NCBI RefSeq assembly: GCF_000813005.1 | Contig: NZ_JSYP01000016.1 | Location: 25,906-89,905, forward strand | Length of the DNA stretch: 64,000 nucleotides | DNA from: Flavobacterium sp. KMS | GTDB taxonomy: Bacteria > Bacteroidota > Bacteroidia > Flavobacteriales > Flavobacteriaceae | Reading direction: 5' to 3' | Part shown: in pieces, positions 53,188 to 61,373 of the stretch | How the letters are laid out: the number at the start of each line of letters is the position of its first letter | Position numbering within the stretch: position 1 is the first letter of the stretch | Made by a program: the position numbers and the translations under genes | The notes under the pieces: model-generated | Seen by the model: only the letters and a program-made list of their open reading frames with translations | What the model was told of the DNA's origin: nothing | Databases searched by the model: none

Positions 53188-54558
53188 ATGCTTCAAAATA
53201 AAGTCATCTTAGGTAGCGAAGAATGGTGCTCATTTCCTGAATTGGGAATCCCTACAATTAAAGCACGTGTAGATTCGGGTGCAAAAACCTCGGCGATGCA
53301 TGCCATTAACATAGCTCCTTTTATAAAAAATGATGCAAATTGGGTTAAATTTGATATTAATCCGATACAAAACAACACAAAAACAATAATACATTGCGAA
53401 GCTCCGCTAGTAGACAAAAGGGTTGTAAAAAGCTCTAGCGGTTTTAGAGAGCAACGCTATGTTATACAAACCAGTTTAAAAATTGGTGATACCAAATGGC
53501 CTATAGAAATGACTTTGACCAATCGAGATTCAATGGGTTTCAGGATGCTTTTAGGCCGAGAAGCAATGAGCGGTAGAGTACTTGTTGATCCTGAGGAAAA
53601 ATATCTTTTAGGGCAACCTTCATCTGACACACTAAAAGAATTATATCAAAATTCTGAAAAAGCAAGTTCCGGTTTACGAATTGGTCTTTTGGCTAGTAAC
53701 CCTGAATTATACAGCAACAAAAGAATCATGGAAGCTGGCGAAATGCGAGGTCATGACATGCAGTTTTTGAACATCAAAGAATGCTACATGAAACTCGATG
53801 CCAAAACACCCGAAATTCATTATCGTGGTGGAAAAATTCTAAATGAATTTGATGCTATTATCCCGCGTATTCGCCCAAGCATAACTTTTTACGGCTGTGC
53901 ATTAACACGCCAGTTTGAAGCCATGAAGGTTTTTTGCTTAAACTCTGCTTCAGCAATAACCCAATCACGCGATAAACTATATTCTTTACAATTATTATTG
54001 CATAGCGGAATTGATATTCCGACAACCGGTTTTGCTAATTCTCCTTTAGATACCGACGATTTGATAAAAATGGTTGGAGGCTCTCCTTTAATCGTAAAAC
54101 TATTAGAAGGAACTCAAGGAAAAGGTGTTGTATTAGCTGAAACAAAAAAGGCTGCAGAAAGTGTTATAAATGCCTTTAAAAGCCTAAATGCTAATATTCT
54201 GGTACAAGAGTTCATTAAAGAAGCAAACGGTAAAGATATACGCTGTTTTGTAATCGACGGAAAAGTAGTTGCAGCTATTCAGCGTGAAGCCATGCCTGGT
54301 GAATTTAGAGCAAATATTCACTTAGGCGGAACCGCATCGATATTAAAAATAACTAGCGAAGAAAAAAGAATCGCCATAAAAGCTGCCAAAGCAATGGATT
54401 TAAAAGTTGCTGGTGTAGATATTATACGTTCATCAAAAGGGCCTTTATTACTAGAAGTAAACTCTTCTCCTGGTTTAGAAGGAATTGAAGGAGCTACTAA
54501 TAAAGATGTTGCCAGTGAAATGATAAAAGCTATCGAAAAGAATTTTAAACTTAGATAA
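53188..54558 (+). CDS. Fusion of RimB-type aspartic peptidase domain and RimK-type ligase
   Basis: A 456-residue protein. Residues 1 to about 145 are a retropepsin-like RimB/'ATP-dependent zinc protease' domain with the active-site motif VDSGAKTSA (D29), and residues about 163-456 are an ATP-grasp RimK ligase (LRIGLLASNPELYSNKRI, GSPLIVKLLEGTQGKGV, LLEVNSSPGLEGIEGAT). RimK adds glutamates to the C-terminus of ribosomal protein S6 in some bacteria and RimB removes them; here both activities would sit in one chain. Whether S6 is the target is not shown. Single gene, followed by a repeat-like gap and the DUF421 gene. Confidence 0.9.
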   Translation: MLQNKVILGSEEWCSFPELGIPTIKARVDSGAKTSAMHAINIAPFIKNDANWVKFDINPIQNNTKTIIHCEAPLVDKRVVKSSSGFREQRYVIQTSLKIGDTKWPIEMTLTNRDSMGFRMLLGREAMSGRVLVDPEEKYLLGQPSSDTLKELYQNSEKASSGLRIGLLASNPELYSNKRIMEAGEMRGHDMQFLNIKECYMKLDAKTPEIHYRGGKILNEFDAIIPRIRPSITFYGCALTRQFEAMKVFCLNSASAITQSRDKLYSLQLLLHSGIDIPTTGFANSPLDTDDLIKMVGGSPLIVKLLEGTQGKGVVLAETKKAAESVINAFKSLNANILVQEFIKEANGKDIRCFVIDGKVVAAIQREAMPGEFRANIHLGGTASILKITSEEKRIAIKAAKAMDLKVAGVDIIRSSKGPLLLEVNSSPGLEGIEGATNKDVASEMIKAIEKNFKLR

Positions 54559-54650
54559 TTTTTTAGTAAACAGTTGCAGTTTACAGTCTCAGTTACTGCA
54601 ACTGAATACTGTTACTAAACACTGTTACTAAAAAACCGAATACTAAAAAA

Positions 54651-55163
54651 ATGAATCCATATCTCGATATTGTCATCCGCAGTGCTTCGGTTTACTTTTT
54701 TATGGTAATCGCATTACGTGTTTTTGGAAAAAAGGAATTATCTCAGCTCAATACTGCCGATGTAATCCTGATATTATTAATTAGTAATGCTGTCCAGAAC
54801 GCAATGGTTGGTAGCGACACAAGCCTTTTAGGAGGAATTGCCGCAGCAGCCGTATTATTTATCATTAATTATATTCTAAAAAAACTTACCTACAAATACA
54901 AAGGACTACATAATCTTTTGCTAGAAAAACCTGAAGTTCTCATTCATAATGGACATATCGATTTTAAATCGCTAAGTAAATTAAATATATCTTCGGATGA
55001 AATTGAAGAAGCTATGCGGGAACATGGCGTAGAACATTATAAAGAGGTAAAATTAGCCATGCTAGAAATAGATGGTACAATAAGTATTATCTCAAAAAGT
55101 ACAAATCATTTAAAGCAAACAATATACAAGCGAAAACACAATCACAAAAACTTTCAGAAGTAG
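54651..55163 (+). CDS. DUF421 (YetF-like) membrane protein
   Basis: A 170-residue protein with an N-terminal set of two or three membrane helices (RSASVYFFMVIALRVFGKKE, TADVILILLISNAVQNAMVG, LLGGIAAAAVLFIINYI) and a cytoplasmic C-terminal domain (HIDFKSLSKLNISSDEIEEAMREHGV, EVKLAMLEIDGTISII). Members related to YetF or YdfR in Bacillus are of unknown function. It lies 92 bases after the RimB-RimK fusion; the gap holds short direct repeats of the AGTTGCAGTTTACAGT type. Confidence 0.85.
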   Translation: MNPYLDIVIRSASVYFFMVIALRVFGKKELSQLNTADVILILLISNAVQNAMVGSDTSLLGGIAAAAVLFIINYILKKLTYKYKGLHNLLLEKPEVLIHNGHIDFKSLSKLNISSDEIEEAMREHGVEHYKEVKLAMLEIDGTISIISKSTNHLKQTIYKRKHNHKNFQK

Positions 55164-55257
55164 TTAAAAGTAAGTCGAAAGTTTAAAAGTCATAAAGTCA
55201 AAAGGATCAACATCAGTCAAAACAACTAAAACCAAGTAGCTCAAACACAAAAATATT

Positions 55258-55653
55258 ATGCCGGCAATTTTAATAGAAGTTAGAAAAGACTATAACGAAG
55301 AAGAAGGTACTAGAATTATCGATGCAGTTCATTCTGCAATGGTAACAGCTTTCCAGATCCCACCTGAAGATAAAACCGTCAGACTTTTAGTTCATCCGCC
55401 ACATAGATTTGCAGTTTCACCAACTAAAACTCAACCTGAATTATACACTTTAATAAGTGTTGATGCATTTTCGGGACGTTCTATTGATGCGAAAAGAAAA
55501 CTATTCAGTGAAATAACTAAAAACTTATCTGAATTAGGCATCCCTAAAGACCATGTTTTAATTGTTGTTAGAGACAGTCAGAAAGAAAGTTGGGGTGTTC
55601 AGGGAGGACAATCAGCATATGATGTTGATCTAGGATTTAAAGTTGAAGTTTAA
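55258..55653 (+). CDS. Tautomerase-superfamily protein
   Basis: A 131-residue protein beginning MPAILIEVRKDYN, leaving the catalytic Pro after removal of Met, as in 4-oxalocrotonate tautomerase-like enzymes. At about 130 residues it fits the longer two-beta-alpha-beta Tautomerase_2 type. The substrate is unknown. It lies 94 bases after the DUF421 gene, probably a separate transcript, followed by a terminator. Confidence 0.85.
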   Translation: MPAILIEVRKDYNEEEGTRIIDAVHSAMVTAFQIPPEDKTVRLLVHPPHRFAVSPTKTQPELYTLISVDAFSGRSIDAKRKLFSEITKNLSELGIPKDHVLIVVRDSQKESWGVQGGQSAYDVDLGFKVEV

Positions 55654-55717
55654 AATAGAAATAATCATTTAAATACCTACAAGGTCAAAAAAGACTTTGC
55701 AGGAAAGCATAAATCAT

Positions 55718-55756
55718 AAAAAAGAGGATAATTTCAATGAAATTATCCTCTTTTTT
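55718..55756. terminator. Bidirectional terminator between convergent genes
   Basis: Perfect 18-bp stem (AAAAAAGAGGATAATTTC with its reverse complement), loop of three bases, T run on each strand. Confidence 0.92.
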
Positions 55757-55774
55757 TATAGAATTAAAATTACT

Positions 55775-57151
55775 TTAAGCGTCTAGAACCAAATCTTTAA
55801 TTGTAGTATTGGATAGTCCTAGCGGTTTAAGTCTGTGGTTTAGATTTACCAAAATATAATCTTGCTCTACAGGAAATCTTTCTGCGATACTTTTATAATG
55901 CTTTAAAAGCTTCTTGTCTTCTACCCCATTTAAAGCTTGCAAAGCCGTGTGAATAACCCTATTTGATCTATCATTTAAACCTACAATAAAAGCATCAATA
56001 TAATTATTTTTATTACTTAATTGACCAAGCATATAATATGTAGTAACTTTTATACTCTCATTATCACTTTCAGTAAAAGGAACTATAAGATAGCTATAAT
56101 CGATATTCATTTCTTTTAATAAATACGCACAAAAACTAAAAGTTTCGTCGTCATTTATCATTTCTATATTCGCCTCGATTACTCCTAGCCAATCTGAACT
56201 TTTGTCTTTTGCATACCAAAATACAAATTGAAAAACATGCAATAAACTCACATCGGCAAAATCAACTAAATAAGGATATGCACGTTCATAATCAAATTTT
56301 GCGAGTATCTGAAGTAACTCTTTTTGAATTTCGCCATTACTTATTTTATATTCTTCTTCGATTATATCTAATGTCTCAGCATCTAGCTTTTGCTTGATTA
56401 AAATCCCTGTCAAACAATCGCTCTTCACCTCATCATCATTAGTCAAAAAGTACATTTTTAGAATATCTTGTAAAGAACCTCCTATTTTGTACCCAAACCA
56501 TCCTACATTATCCTGCATTAAATCACCCGAAATTACTTCATCAAGCCATCTTTCATACCAATCTAAAAAATTCAATTCGAAAGTAAATTGAGGATTATAT
56601 CTTTCACTATTAATATTTACAACTCTTCCTTTAAATTCTCCATTTAAAACAATTGCATGATAACAAGAACAACCTTGCTCACCAACAGGCAATATTCCGC
56701 CATATATCTTACCTAATTCCTTTTCATAATCGTCATCTGAAATGGTATCTTCTTCTGTTTTTTCGATTAAATCGTCCCAATACTCATCTGACATTTTAGG
56801 ATACAGGATACAATCTCCTTTTAAATACTCCTTAGTATTTTCATAGATTAAGTCATTTACATTCTTTCCTAGTGGATATATTCCGTAAAAAGGGCCTGCA
56901 GCCGAAGAAGAGAATGATTCTCCCCCATTACCAATATTCATTAAAAACGCTTTATAACAATTAGGAAGCTCTACACTGTATTCGTTTTCAAACTTTAATA
57001 TATCTTCTGCATTTACAACTTCTCCTAAGATATACTTATGACTTGAAGCGCCAAATACTTTTAAGTCTTTATCTATCTGTTTAGCTTCAACTAACTTACT
57101 TTTAATCCTTTCTATTTGTTCACCTATGAACTTACTATTCGATTCTTCCAT
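55775..57151 (-). CDS. SMI1/KNR4 domain protein with helical repeat C-terminus
   Basis: I start it at the ATG at 57151 (MEESNSKF, 458 residues); a TTG at 57175 would add eight residues. A SMI1/KNR4 (SUKH) fold covers about residues 30-205: FENEYSVELPNCYKAFLMNIGNGGE, then GGILPVGEQGCSCYHAIVLNGEFKGRVV (pieces), then FLDWYERWLDE. The rest (about 230-440) is all-helical and reads as HEAT-like repeats (ESIKVTTYYMLGQLSNK, RVIHTALQALNGVEDKK). SUKH proteins often are immunity proteins against secreted toxins; no toxin is nearby. Single gene bounded by terminators. Confidence 0.85.
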   Translation of the reverse strand: MEESNSKFIGEQIERIKSKLVEAKQIDKDLKVFGASSHKYILGEVVNAEDILKFENEYSVELPNCYKAFLMNIGNGGESFSSSAAGPFYGIYPLGKNVNDLIYENTKEYLKGDCILYPKMSDEYWDDLIEKTEEDTISDDDYEKELGKIYGGILPVGEQGCSCYHAIVLNGEFKGRVVNINSERYNPQFTFELNFLDWYERWLDEVISGDLMQDNVGWFGYKIGGSLQDILKMYFLTNDDEVKSDCLTGILIKQKLDAETLDIIEEEYKISNGEIQKELLQILAKFDYERAYPYLVDFADVSLLHVFQFVFWYAKDKSSDWLGVIEANIEMINDDETFSFCAYLLKEMNIDYSYLIVPFTESDNESIKVTTYYMLGQLSNKNNYIDAFIVGLNDRSNRVIHTALQALNGVEDKKLLKHYKSIAERFPVEQDYILVNLNHRLKPLGLSNTTIKDLVLDA

Positions 57152-57234
57152 TTTAATCTTTATTCCTTCGTTCAATTTTTAGAATAGAATAAATGTACTC
57201 TATTTTAGTTTTTGCACAAATTATTTCAACAAAC

Positions 57235-57272
57235 AAAAAAGCTACAAGATTTTTTACTCCTGTAGCTTTCAT
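57235..57272 (-). terminator. Terminator of the DJ-1 gene
   Basis: AAAGCTACA / TGTAGCTTT stem (57238-57246 with 57261-57269), extended by a few weak pairs; on the minus strand a T run follows AGCTTTTTT. Confidence 0.8.
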
Positions 57273-57291
57273 TTAATAAATTTAAATTTAA

Positions 57292-57924
57292 TTATTCATA
57301 AACCGCATCGCGATTGTAAACCAGTATTTTCGAAACATTCTCAGCAATTTCCTTACCCAATATTTCTTCAATTACATATAATGTTCCGTCTAAACCCGAA
57401 GTGATTCCTGCAGTGGTGAGTACTTCATCATCTAAGACATATCGTACATTTTCAACAATCTCAATACTTTCATGCATCTTTAAATACTGCATTGCTCCAA
57501 AATGAGTAGTTGCTTTTTTATTATCCAATATTCCAGTTGCAGCAAGAATCACGGAGCCTGTACAAACTGAGAATATCAATGCAGCCGCCTTATGTTGACT
57601 TTTAATCCATTCGGCAATCTCAATATTACTATCCCCAATCTGCTTTGCTAAAGATGGTTCTGCTCCGGGAATCACTATAATGTCTGCCTGTGGAGCATTA
57701 GAAAAATTATAAGTAGCTTTGATTTGAAGGATATTACCTTCAGAATACACCAAATTTTCATTTGGGGAAACACTATAGAGCTCAAATCTGTTACCAAAAA
57801 AATTAGCTTTGGCAAATACATCTATAGGACCATTCAGATCAAGTGCTTCAACTTGATCAAATACTAGAAACGCGACTTTTATTGTTTTTTTTTCGTTGAA
57901 TTGTGGAAATTTTTTTGATTCCAT
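57292..57924 (-). CDS. DJ-1/PfpI-family protein
   Basis: A 210-residue protein with the DJ-1/PfpI core. VAFLVFDQVEALDLNGPIDVF opens the domain, and the nucleophile elbow is FSVCTGSVILAATG with Cys121. The acid-His partner is not clear; it resembles isonitrile hydratase-like and GATase1-like members. It follows the GlxA-like regulator after 51 bases on the same strand and shares its architecture up to the HTH, so it is likely the enzyme regulated by it. Activity unknown. Confidence 0.88.
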   Translation of the reverse strand: MESKKFPQFNEKKTIKVAFLVFDQVEALDLNGPIDVFAKANFFGNRFELYSVSPNENLVYSEGNILQIKATYNFSNAPQADIIVIPGAEPSLAKQIGDSNIEIAEWIKSQHKAAALIFSVCTGSVILAATGILDNKKATTHFGAMQYLKMHESIEIVENVRYVLDDEVLTTAGITSGLDGTLYVIEEILGKEIAENVSKILVYNRDAVYE

Positions 57925-57975
57925 TTTAAATGATTTTAATTTTAATTATTATTCTATATTTTTAACGCTACGGTT

Positions 57976-58980
57976 TTATAATAGCAGATTAAAGTCTGAT
58001 TTCTGAAACTGTATGCGATAAACAGCGGGAGAAATCTGATAATGTTTCATAAATACTCCTCTCATAGTATCTATTGATACAAATCCTACCAGATGTGCTA
58101 TATTTTTTAGTTCATGATCTGTTTCTTCTAAATATTTTTTCGCTGTTTCTAATCGTACTTTTTCTACGTATTTAGCAGGAGTAATTCCTGTTTCGGCAGT
58201 AAAGACTCTATTAAAATTACGCAGACTCATAGCTGCTTTTTCAGCCATATTTTGAACAGTTATCGGCTTATGTAAATTTTCTAATATCCAGAAATGAAGT
58301 TTTTTAATAATCATACTATCTACCACAGGCTGTAAGAGAAAGTTACTATACTGACTCTGATTACCATGTCTTTGTAAATACATAACTAATATTTTTGCTA
58401 TAGAAAGACTTATTTCCTTTCCACAATCTTCTTCAATTAAAGCCAAACACAAATCAATACCAGTTGATGCACCCGCAGCTGTATATATTGAATTTTGTTG
58501 TATATAAATAGGTTTCGATTCTACCTGAATTAGGGGATACTTCTTTTTTAGTAAGTCGCAATACATCCAGTGTGTAGTTGCATGTTTACCATTCAACAAT
58601 CCTGATCCTGCTAATAAAAATGCTCCAATACAAACGGAACAAACACGACGGATTTTGTATGCATTTTTCTGTAACCATTCTTGAAAAATCAGATAATCCT
58701 GTGGTGGAGTTTTAAAGGAAAATCCACTAATAATAAGGGTATCAATTGGCTCAACAATGTCAACAACTTTCTTATCACAACTAAAGTTTAAACCATTAAA
58801 ATTACCTAAATATAATTCGTCCATAGGTGATGCAATTACAACATCATAATTAAAAGATTTAATTTGCTTATCCTGTTCTTCAATCAGATGTTTTGCAAGG
58901 CGAAATGCATCCATAGGACCTGCAAGATCCAGAATAAGCATATCAGGTATTGCAACAATAACTATCAGTTTTTTTTCCAT
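57976..58980 (-). CDS. GlxA-type AraC regulator with DJ-1/PfpI sensor domain
   Basis: A 334-residue protein. Residues 1 to about 190 are a DJ-1/PfpI domain (IPDMLILDLAGPMDAF, and the elbow SVCIGAFLLAG with Cys117), and about 225-330 are an AraC-type double HTH (NMAEKAAMSLRNFNRVFTAETGITPAKYV, then IAHLVGFVSIDTMRGVFMKHYQISP). The sensor domain probably binds a ligand or redox signal. Upstream are three TGGCRTAAAT-like half-sites spaced at 21 bases (59006-59040), suggesting autoregulation. It is cotranscribed with the DJ-1 gene downstream. Confidence 0.92.
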   Translation of the reverse strand: MEKKLIVIVAIPDMLILDLAGPMDAFRLAKHLIEEQDKQIKSFNYDVVIASPMDELYLGNFNGLNFSCDKKVVDIVEPIDTLIISGFSFKTPPQDYLIFQEWLQKNAYKIRRVCSVCIGAFLLAGSGLLNGKHATTHWMYCDLLKKKYPLIQVESKPIYIQQNSIYTAAGASTGIDLCLALIEEDCGKEISLSIAKILVMYLQRHGNQSQYSNFLLQPVVDSMIIKKLHFWILENLHKPITVQNMAEKAAMSLRNFNRVFTAETGITPAKYVEKVRLETAKKYLEETDHELKNIAHLVGFVSIDTMRGVFMKHYQISPAVYRIQFQKSDFNLLL

Positions 58981-59005
58981 AATTCAAAGGTATAAACTTC
59001 ATATT

Positions 59006-59040
59006 TGGCGTAAATGCCAATTTTACCTTAATTTATGCCA
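59006..59040 (-). promoter_or_regulatory. Operator-like half-sites upstream of the GlxA regulator gene
   Basis: On the minus strand TGGCATAAAT (59031-59040) and TGGCATTTAC (59010-59019) are direct repeats exactly 21 bases apart, two helical turns, as AraC dimers prefer. A third site on the plus strand, TGGCGTAAAT (59006-59015), overlaps the second to make TTGGC-N6-GCCAA. A candidate -7 (TAAAATTG, one mismatch, 59018-59025) lies between, so binding would act on the promoter. The 58981-59305 gap otherwise has only the pit terminator. Confidence 0.6.
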
Positions 59041-59213
59041 TCCTTGCAATTAACACGAATGAAAACTTCTAAAAAAACTAGTTTTTAAAAAACAAGTCAA
59101 TAACCATTAAATTGTCTTTTATATTATTAAAGCTTCAGAAAGATTAATCTTTTTAAATCAACATCTTAAATAATAGAAAATAAAATTTAGGCAGTAAAAA
59201 ACATGCAACAAAC

Positions 59214-59252
59214 AAAAAAAGCTAGTCTCAATAAAGAAACTAGCTTTTTTTT
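59214..59252 (-). terminator. Terminator of the phosphate transporter gene
   Basis: AAAAAAAGCTAGT (59214-59226) and ACTAGCTTTTTTT (59239-59251) form a perfect 13-bp stem with a 12-base loop and T run on both strands. Confidence 0.88.
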
Positions 59253-59305
59253 ATAGGTTTAAAATGCAATTTTGAATCTCACATTTCACAAATACTTTTT
59301 TTCTA

Positions 59306-60646
59306 TTATATAAAAATACTAAGTATATAATACACTATCGCAGCTAAAAGTGCCGAAACAGGAATCGTTAATACCCAAGCCCATAATAAACTTACTGTTA
59401 CACCCCAACGAACGGCAGATACACGTTTTGTTAATCCAACCCCGATGATTGATCCTGTAATAGTATGTGTTGTACTTACTGGTACTTTAAAATGCTCTGT
59501 AAAGTATAATGTTAATGCTCCTGCAGTTTCTGCAGCTACACCTTCAAATGAAGTTACTTTAGTGATTTTAGAACCCATTGTTTTTACAATTTTCCAACCA
59601 CCACTTAATGTTCCTGCTGCAATTGCAGAGTAACAAGCTAAAGGAATCCAAGATGGCATCTTGAATGCTCCATCATCTGACGGAAGTACCACATCTAACC
59701 AAGCATCCATATGTACACCTGGATTTGTATGAATATAAACCGCAACTGCTGCTGCAATAATACCCATTACTTTTTGAGAATCGTTACCACCGTGACCTAA
59801 ACTAAAAGCAGCCGAAGATAGTAATTGCATTTTTTTCAGTGCTCCATCTGCCTGATGAAGATTTAAACTACTAAATATCAAAGCAAATGCTGAAATTGAA
59901 TAGATAATAAATCCTACCAAAAACCATTTTATATTATGTGCCTCTAATACAACGCTCCAAAATTCTGAAGACGCAAAACGAGGTTTTCCTCCATCCTTTA
60001 TGATTGTTTCATAAGGAATCATTTGGTAATAGATAAAAACAGCTGTAAAAATCATTAAAGCAATCGTGAATAACTTTGGTAAAATACTTTTTTTAGAAGA
60101 GTTCAATAACCAAATAGAAATTAAATAAGAAGCCAATGCTCCTAACAACGGTGCTAAAACGATAAAAGCAACTATGACGAGAACTCCCGAGGGCATCCCT
60201 CCGTCTTTTCCTGCTTTGTACCAGCTTACAATTTGATACCAATATTGTGTAGTACCATCTTCTCCTACATAACCAGAGAAACCATGTACAGCGATTGCAT
60301 GAGCAATTGCAGCACCAGCAAAACCTCCAATTAAGGTATGAGATGAACTTGAAGGAATTCCTAACCACCAAGTTAATAAGTTCCAACAAATAGCAGCGAT
60401 AACCCCTGCCAAAATCACAACTAGATTGATTTCCATAGTGTTTGCCGTTTTAGCAACAGTATCTGCTACACCAAAACCGAAAACCCAATAAGCCAAAAAG
60501 TTAAAAAATGCTGCCCAAAGAACGGCTTGAAAAGGCGTTAATACCTTTGTAGCAACAACTGTAGCTATAGCATTTGCCGCATCATGAAAACCATTGATGT
60601 AATCAAAGATTAAAGCTAATACTATAATAATTATAAGTAGCGTCAT
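59306..60646 (-). CDS. pit: Inorganic phosphate transporter, PiT family
   Basis: A 446-residue membrane protein with two PiT signatures: FHDAANAIATVVATKVL in the first half and SLGHGGNDSQKVMGIIAA in the second. These carry phosphate (usually as a metal complex) with protons or sodium. Some 10 to 11 membrane helices can be seen. It starts 34 bases after the DUF47 gene and is cotranscribed with it; the combination is the standard low-affinity phosphate module. No metal-uptake motif distinguishes subtypes. Confidence 0.93.
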   Translation of the reverse strand: MTLLIIIIVLALIFDYINGFHDAANAIATVVATKVLTPFQAVLWAAFFNFLAYWVFGFGVADTVAKTANTMEINLVVILAGVIAAICWNLLTWWLGIPSSSSHTLIGGFAGAAIAHAIAVHGFSGYVGEDGTTQYWYQIVSWYKAGKDGGMPSGVLVIVAFIVLAPLLGALASYLISIWLLNSSKKSILPKLFTIALMIFTAVFIYYQMIPYETIIKDGGKPRFASSEFWSVVLEAHNIKWFLVGFIIYSISAFALIFSSLNLHQADGALKKMQLLSSAAFSLGHGGNDSQKVMGIIAAAVAVYIHTNPGVHMDAWLDVVLPSDDGAFKMPSWIPLACYSAIAAGTLSGGWKIVKTMGSKITKVTSFEGVAAETAGALTLYFTEHFKVPVSTTHTITGSIIGVGLTKRVSAVRWGVTVSLLWAWVLTIPVSALLAAIVYYILSIFI

Positions 60647-60680
60647 AAAATTATAACTTCAGAATTGAAATAAATTGAAT

Positions 60681-61325
60681 TTAAGAATGTTTTACAGAAA
60701 TAGATTCTAGTATGTTTGCAACACTCTTACATTTATCTGTTGCAGATTCTAAAACAGATAACACTTCTTTATATTTAATAATATTTTTAGCGTCTGTTTC
60801 GTTTTCAAAAATTTCAAAAACTGCTTTGTTATAAACATTATCCGACTTGTTTTCCAGTTTATTAATTCTGGCACACGCATCTTTAATGACTTTGAAATTC
60901 TTTAAATTTCTCAATTCTTTTACTGCACTATCAATATTCTGACATGCTTCAAGATTGATTTCAGTCATTTTTCTGATAGATTTTGTAATCTTATCAACCT
61001 GATACAACTTCATTCTGCTTGCAGCACCATGTAAATAATCGGCTACGTTATCAATAGAAGTAATCAAAGTATGAATATCTTCTCTATCAAATGGAGTAAT
61101 GAAGTTTCTGCTTAATTCTAGATTTGTCTGACGAGTAATATCCTCGCCTTTTTGTTCCAATTCATCAATCTTTTGAAAAAGTACTTCTCTTTCTTTCAAA
61201 GGAAGGTTTACTGCTTCGTGTAAGTTAGAAGCTAACTCAATTAAATTGCTTGATGCTTCTTCAAAAAGTGGAAAGAATTTCTTGTCTTTCGGCACTAAAA
61301 ATTGGAAAATACTGTTTATTGACAT
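60681..61325 (-). CDS. DUF47 (PhoU-like) Pit accessory protein
   Basis: A 214-residue helical protein of the DUF47/PhoU-like class: FPLFEEASSNLIELASNLHEAV, EQKGEDITRQTNLELSRNFITPFDREDIHTLITSID, and DVADYLHGAASRM-like sequences. DUF47 proteins pair with PiT transporters and are thought to regulate them through metal-bridged helices. It precedes pit by 34 bases. A promoter is seen in the 3' end of hutH and intergene (61345-61352). Confidence 0.93.
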   Translation of the reverse strand: MSINSIFQFLVPKDKKFFPLFEEASSNLIELASNLHEAVNLPLKEREVLFQKIDELEQKGEDITRQTNLELSRNFITPFDREDIHTLITSIDNVADYLHGAASRMKLYQVDKITKSIRKMTEINLEACQNIDSAVKELRNLKNFKVIKDACARINKLENKSDNVYNKAVFEIFENETDAKNIIKYKEVLSVLESATDKCKSVANILESISVKHS

Positions 61326-61344
61326 TTTTATATTTTTAATACTG

Positions 61345-61352
61345 CAAAATTA
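61345..61352 (-). promoter_or_regulatory. -7 box for the DUF47-pit operon
   Basis: TAATTTTG on the minus strand matches TAnnTTTG, 19 bases before the ATG at 61325. No -33 TTG. Confidence 0.55.
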
Positions 61353-61373
61353 CTTCATTATTCTTTCGCTATG

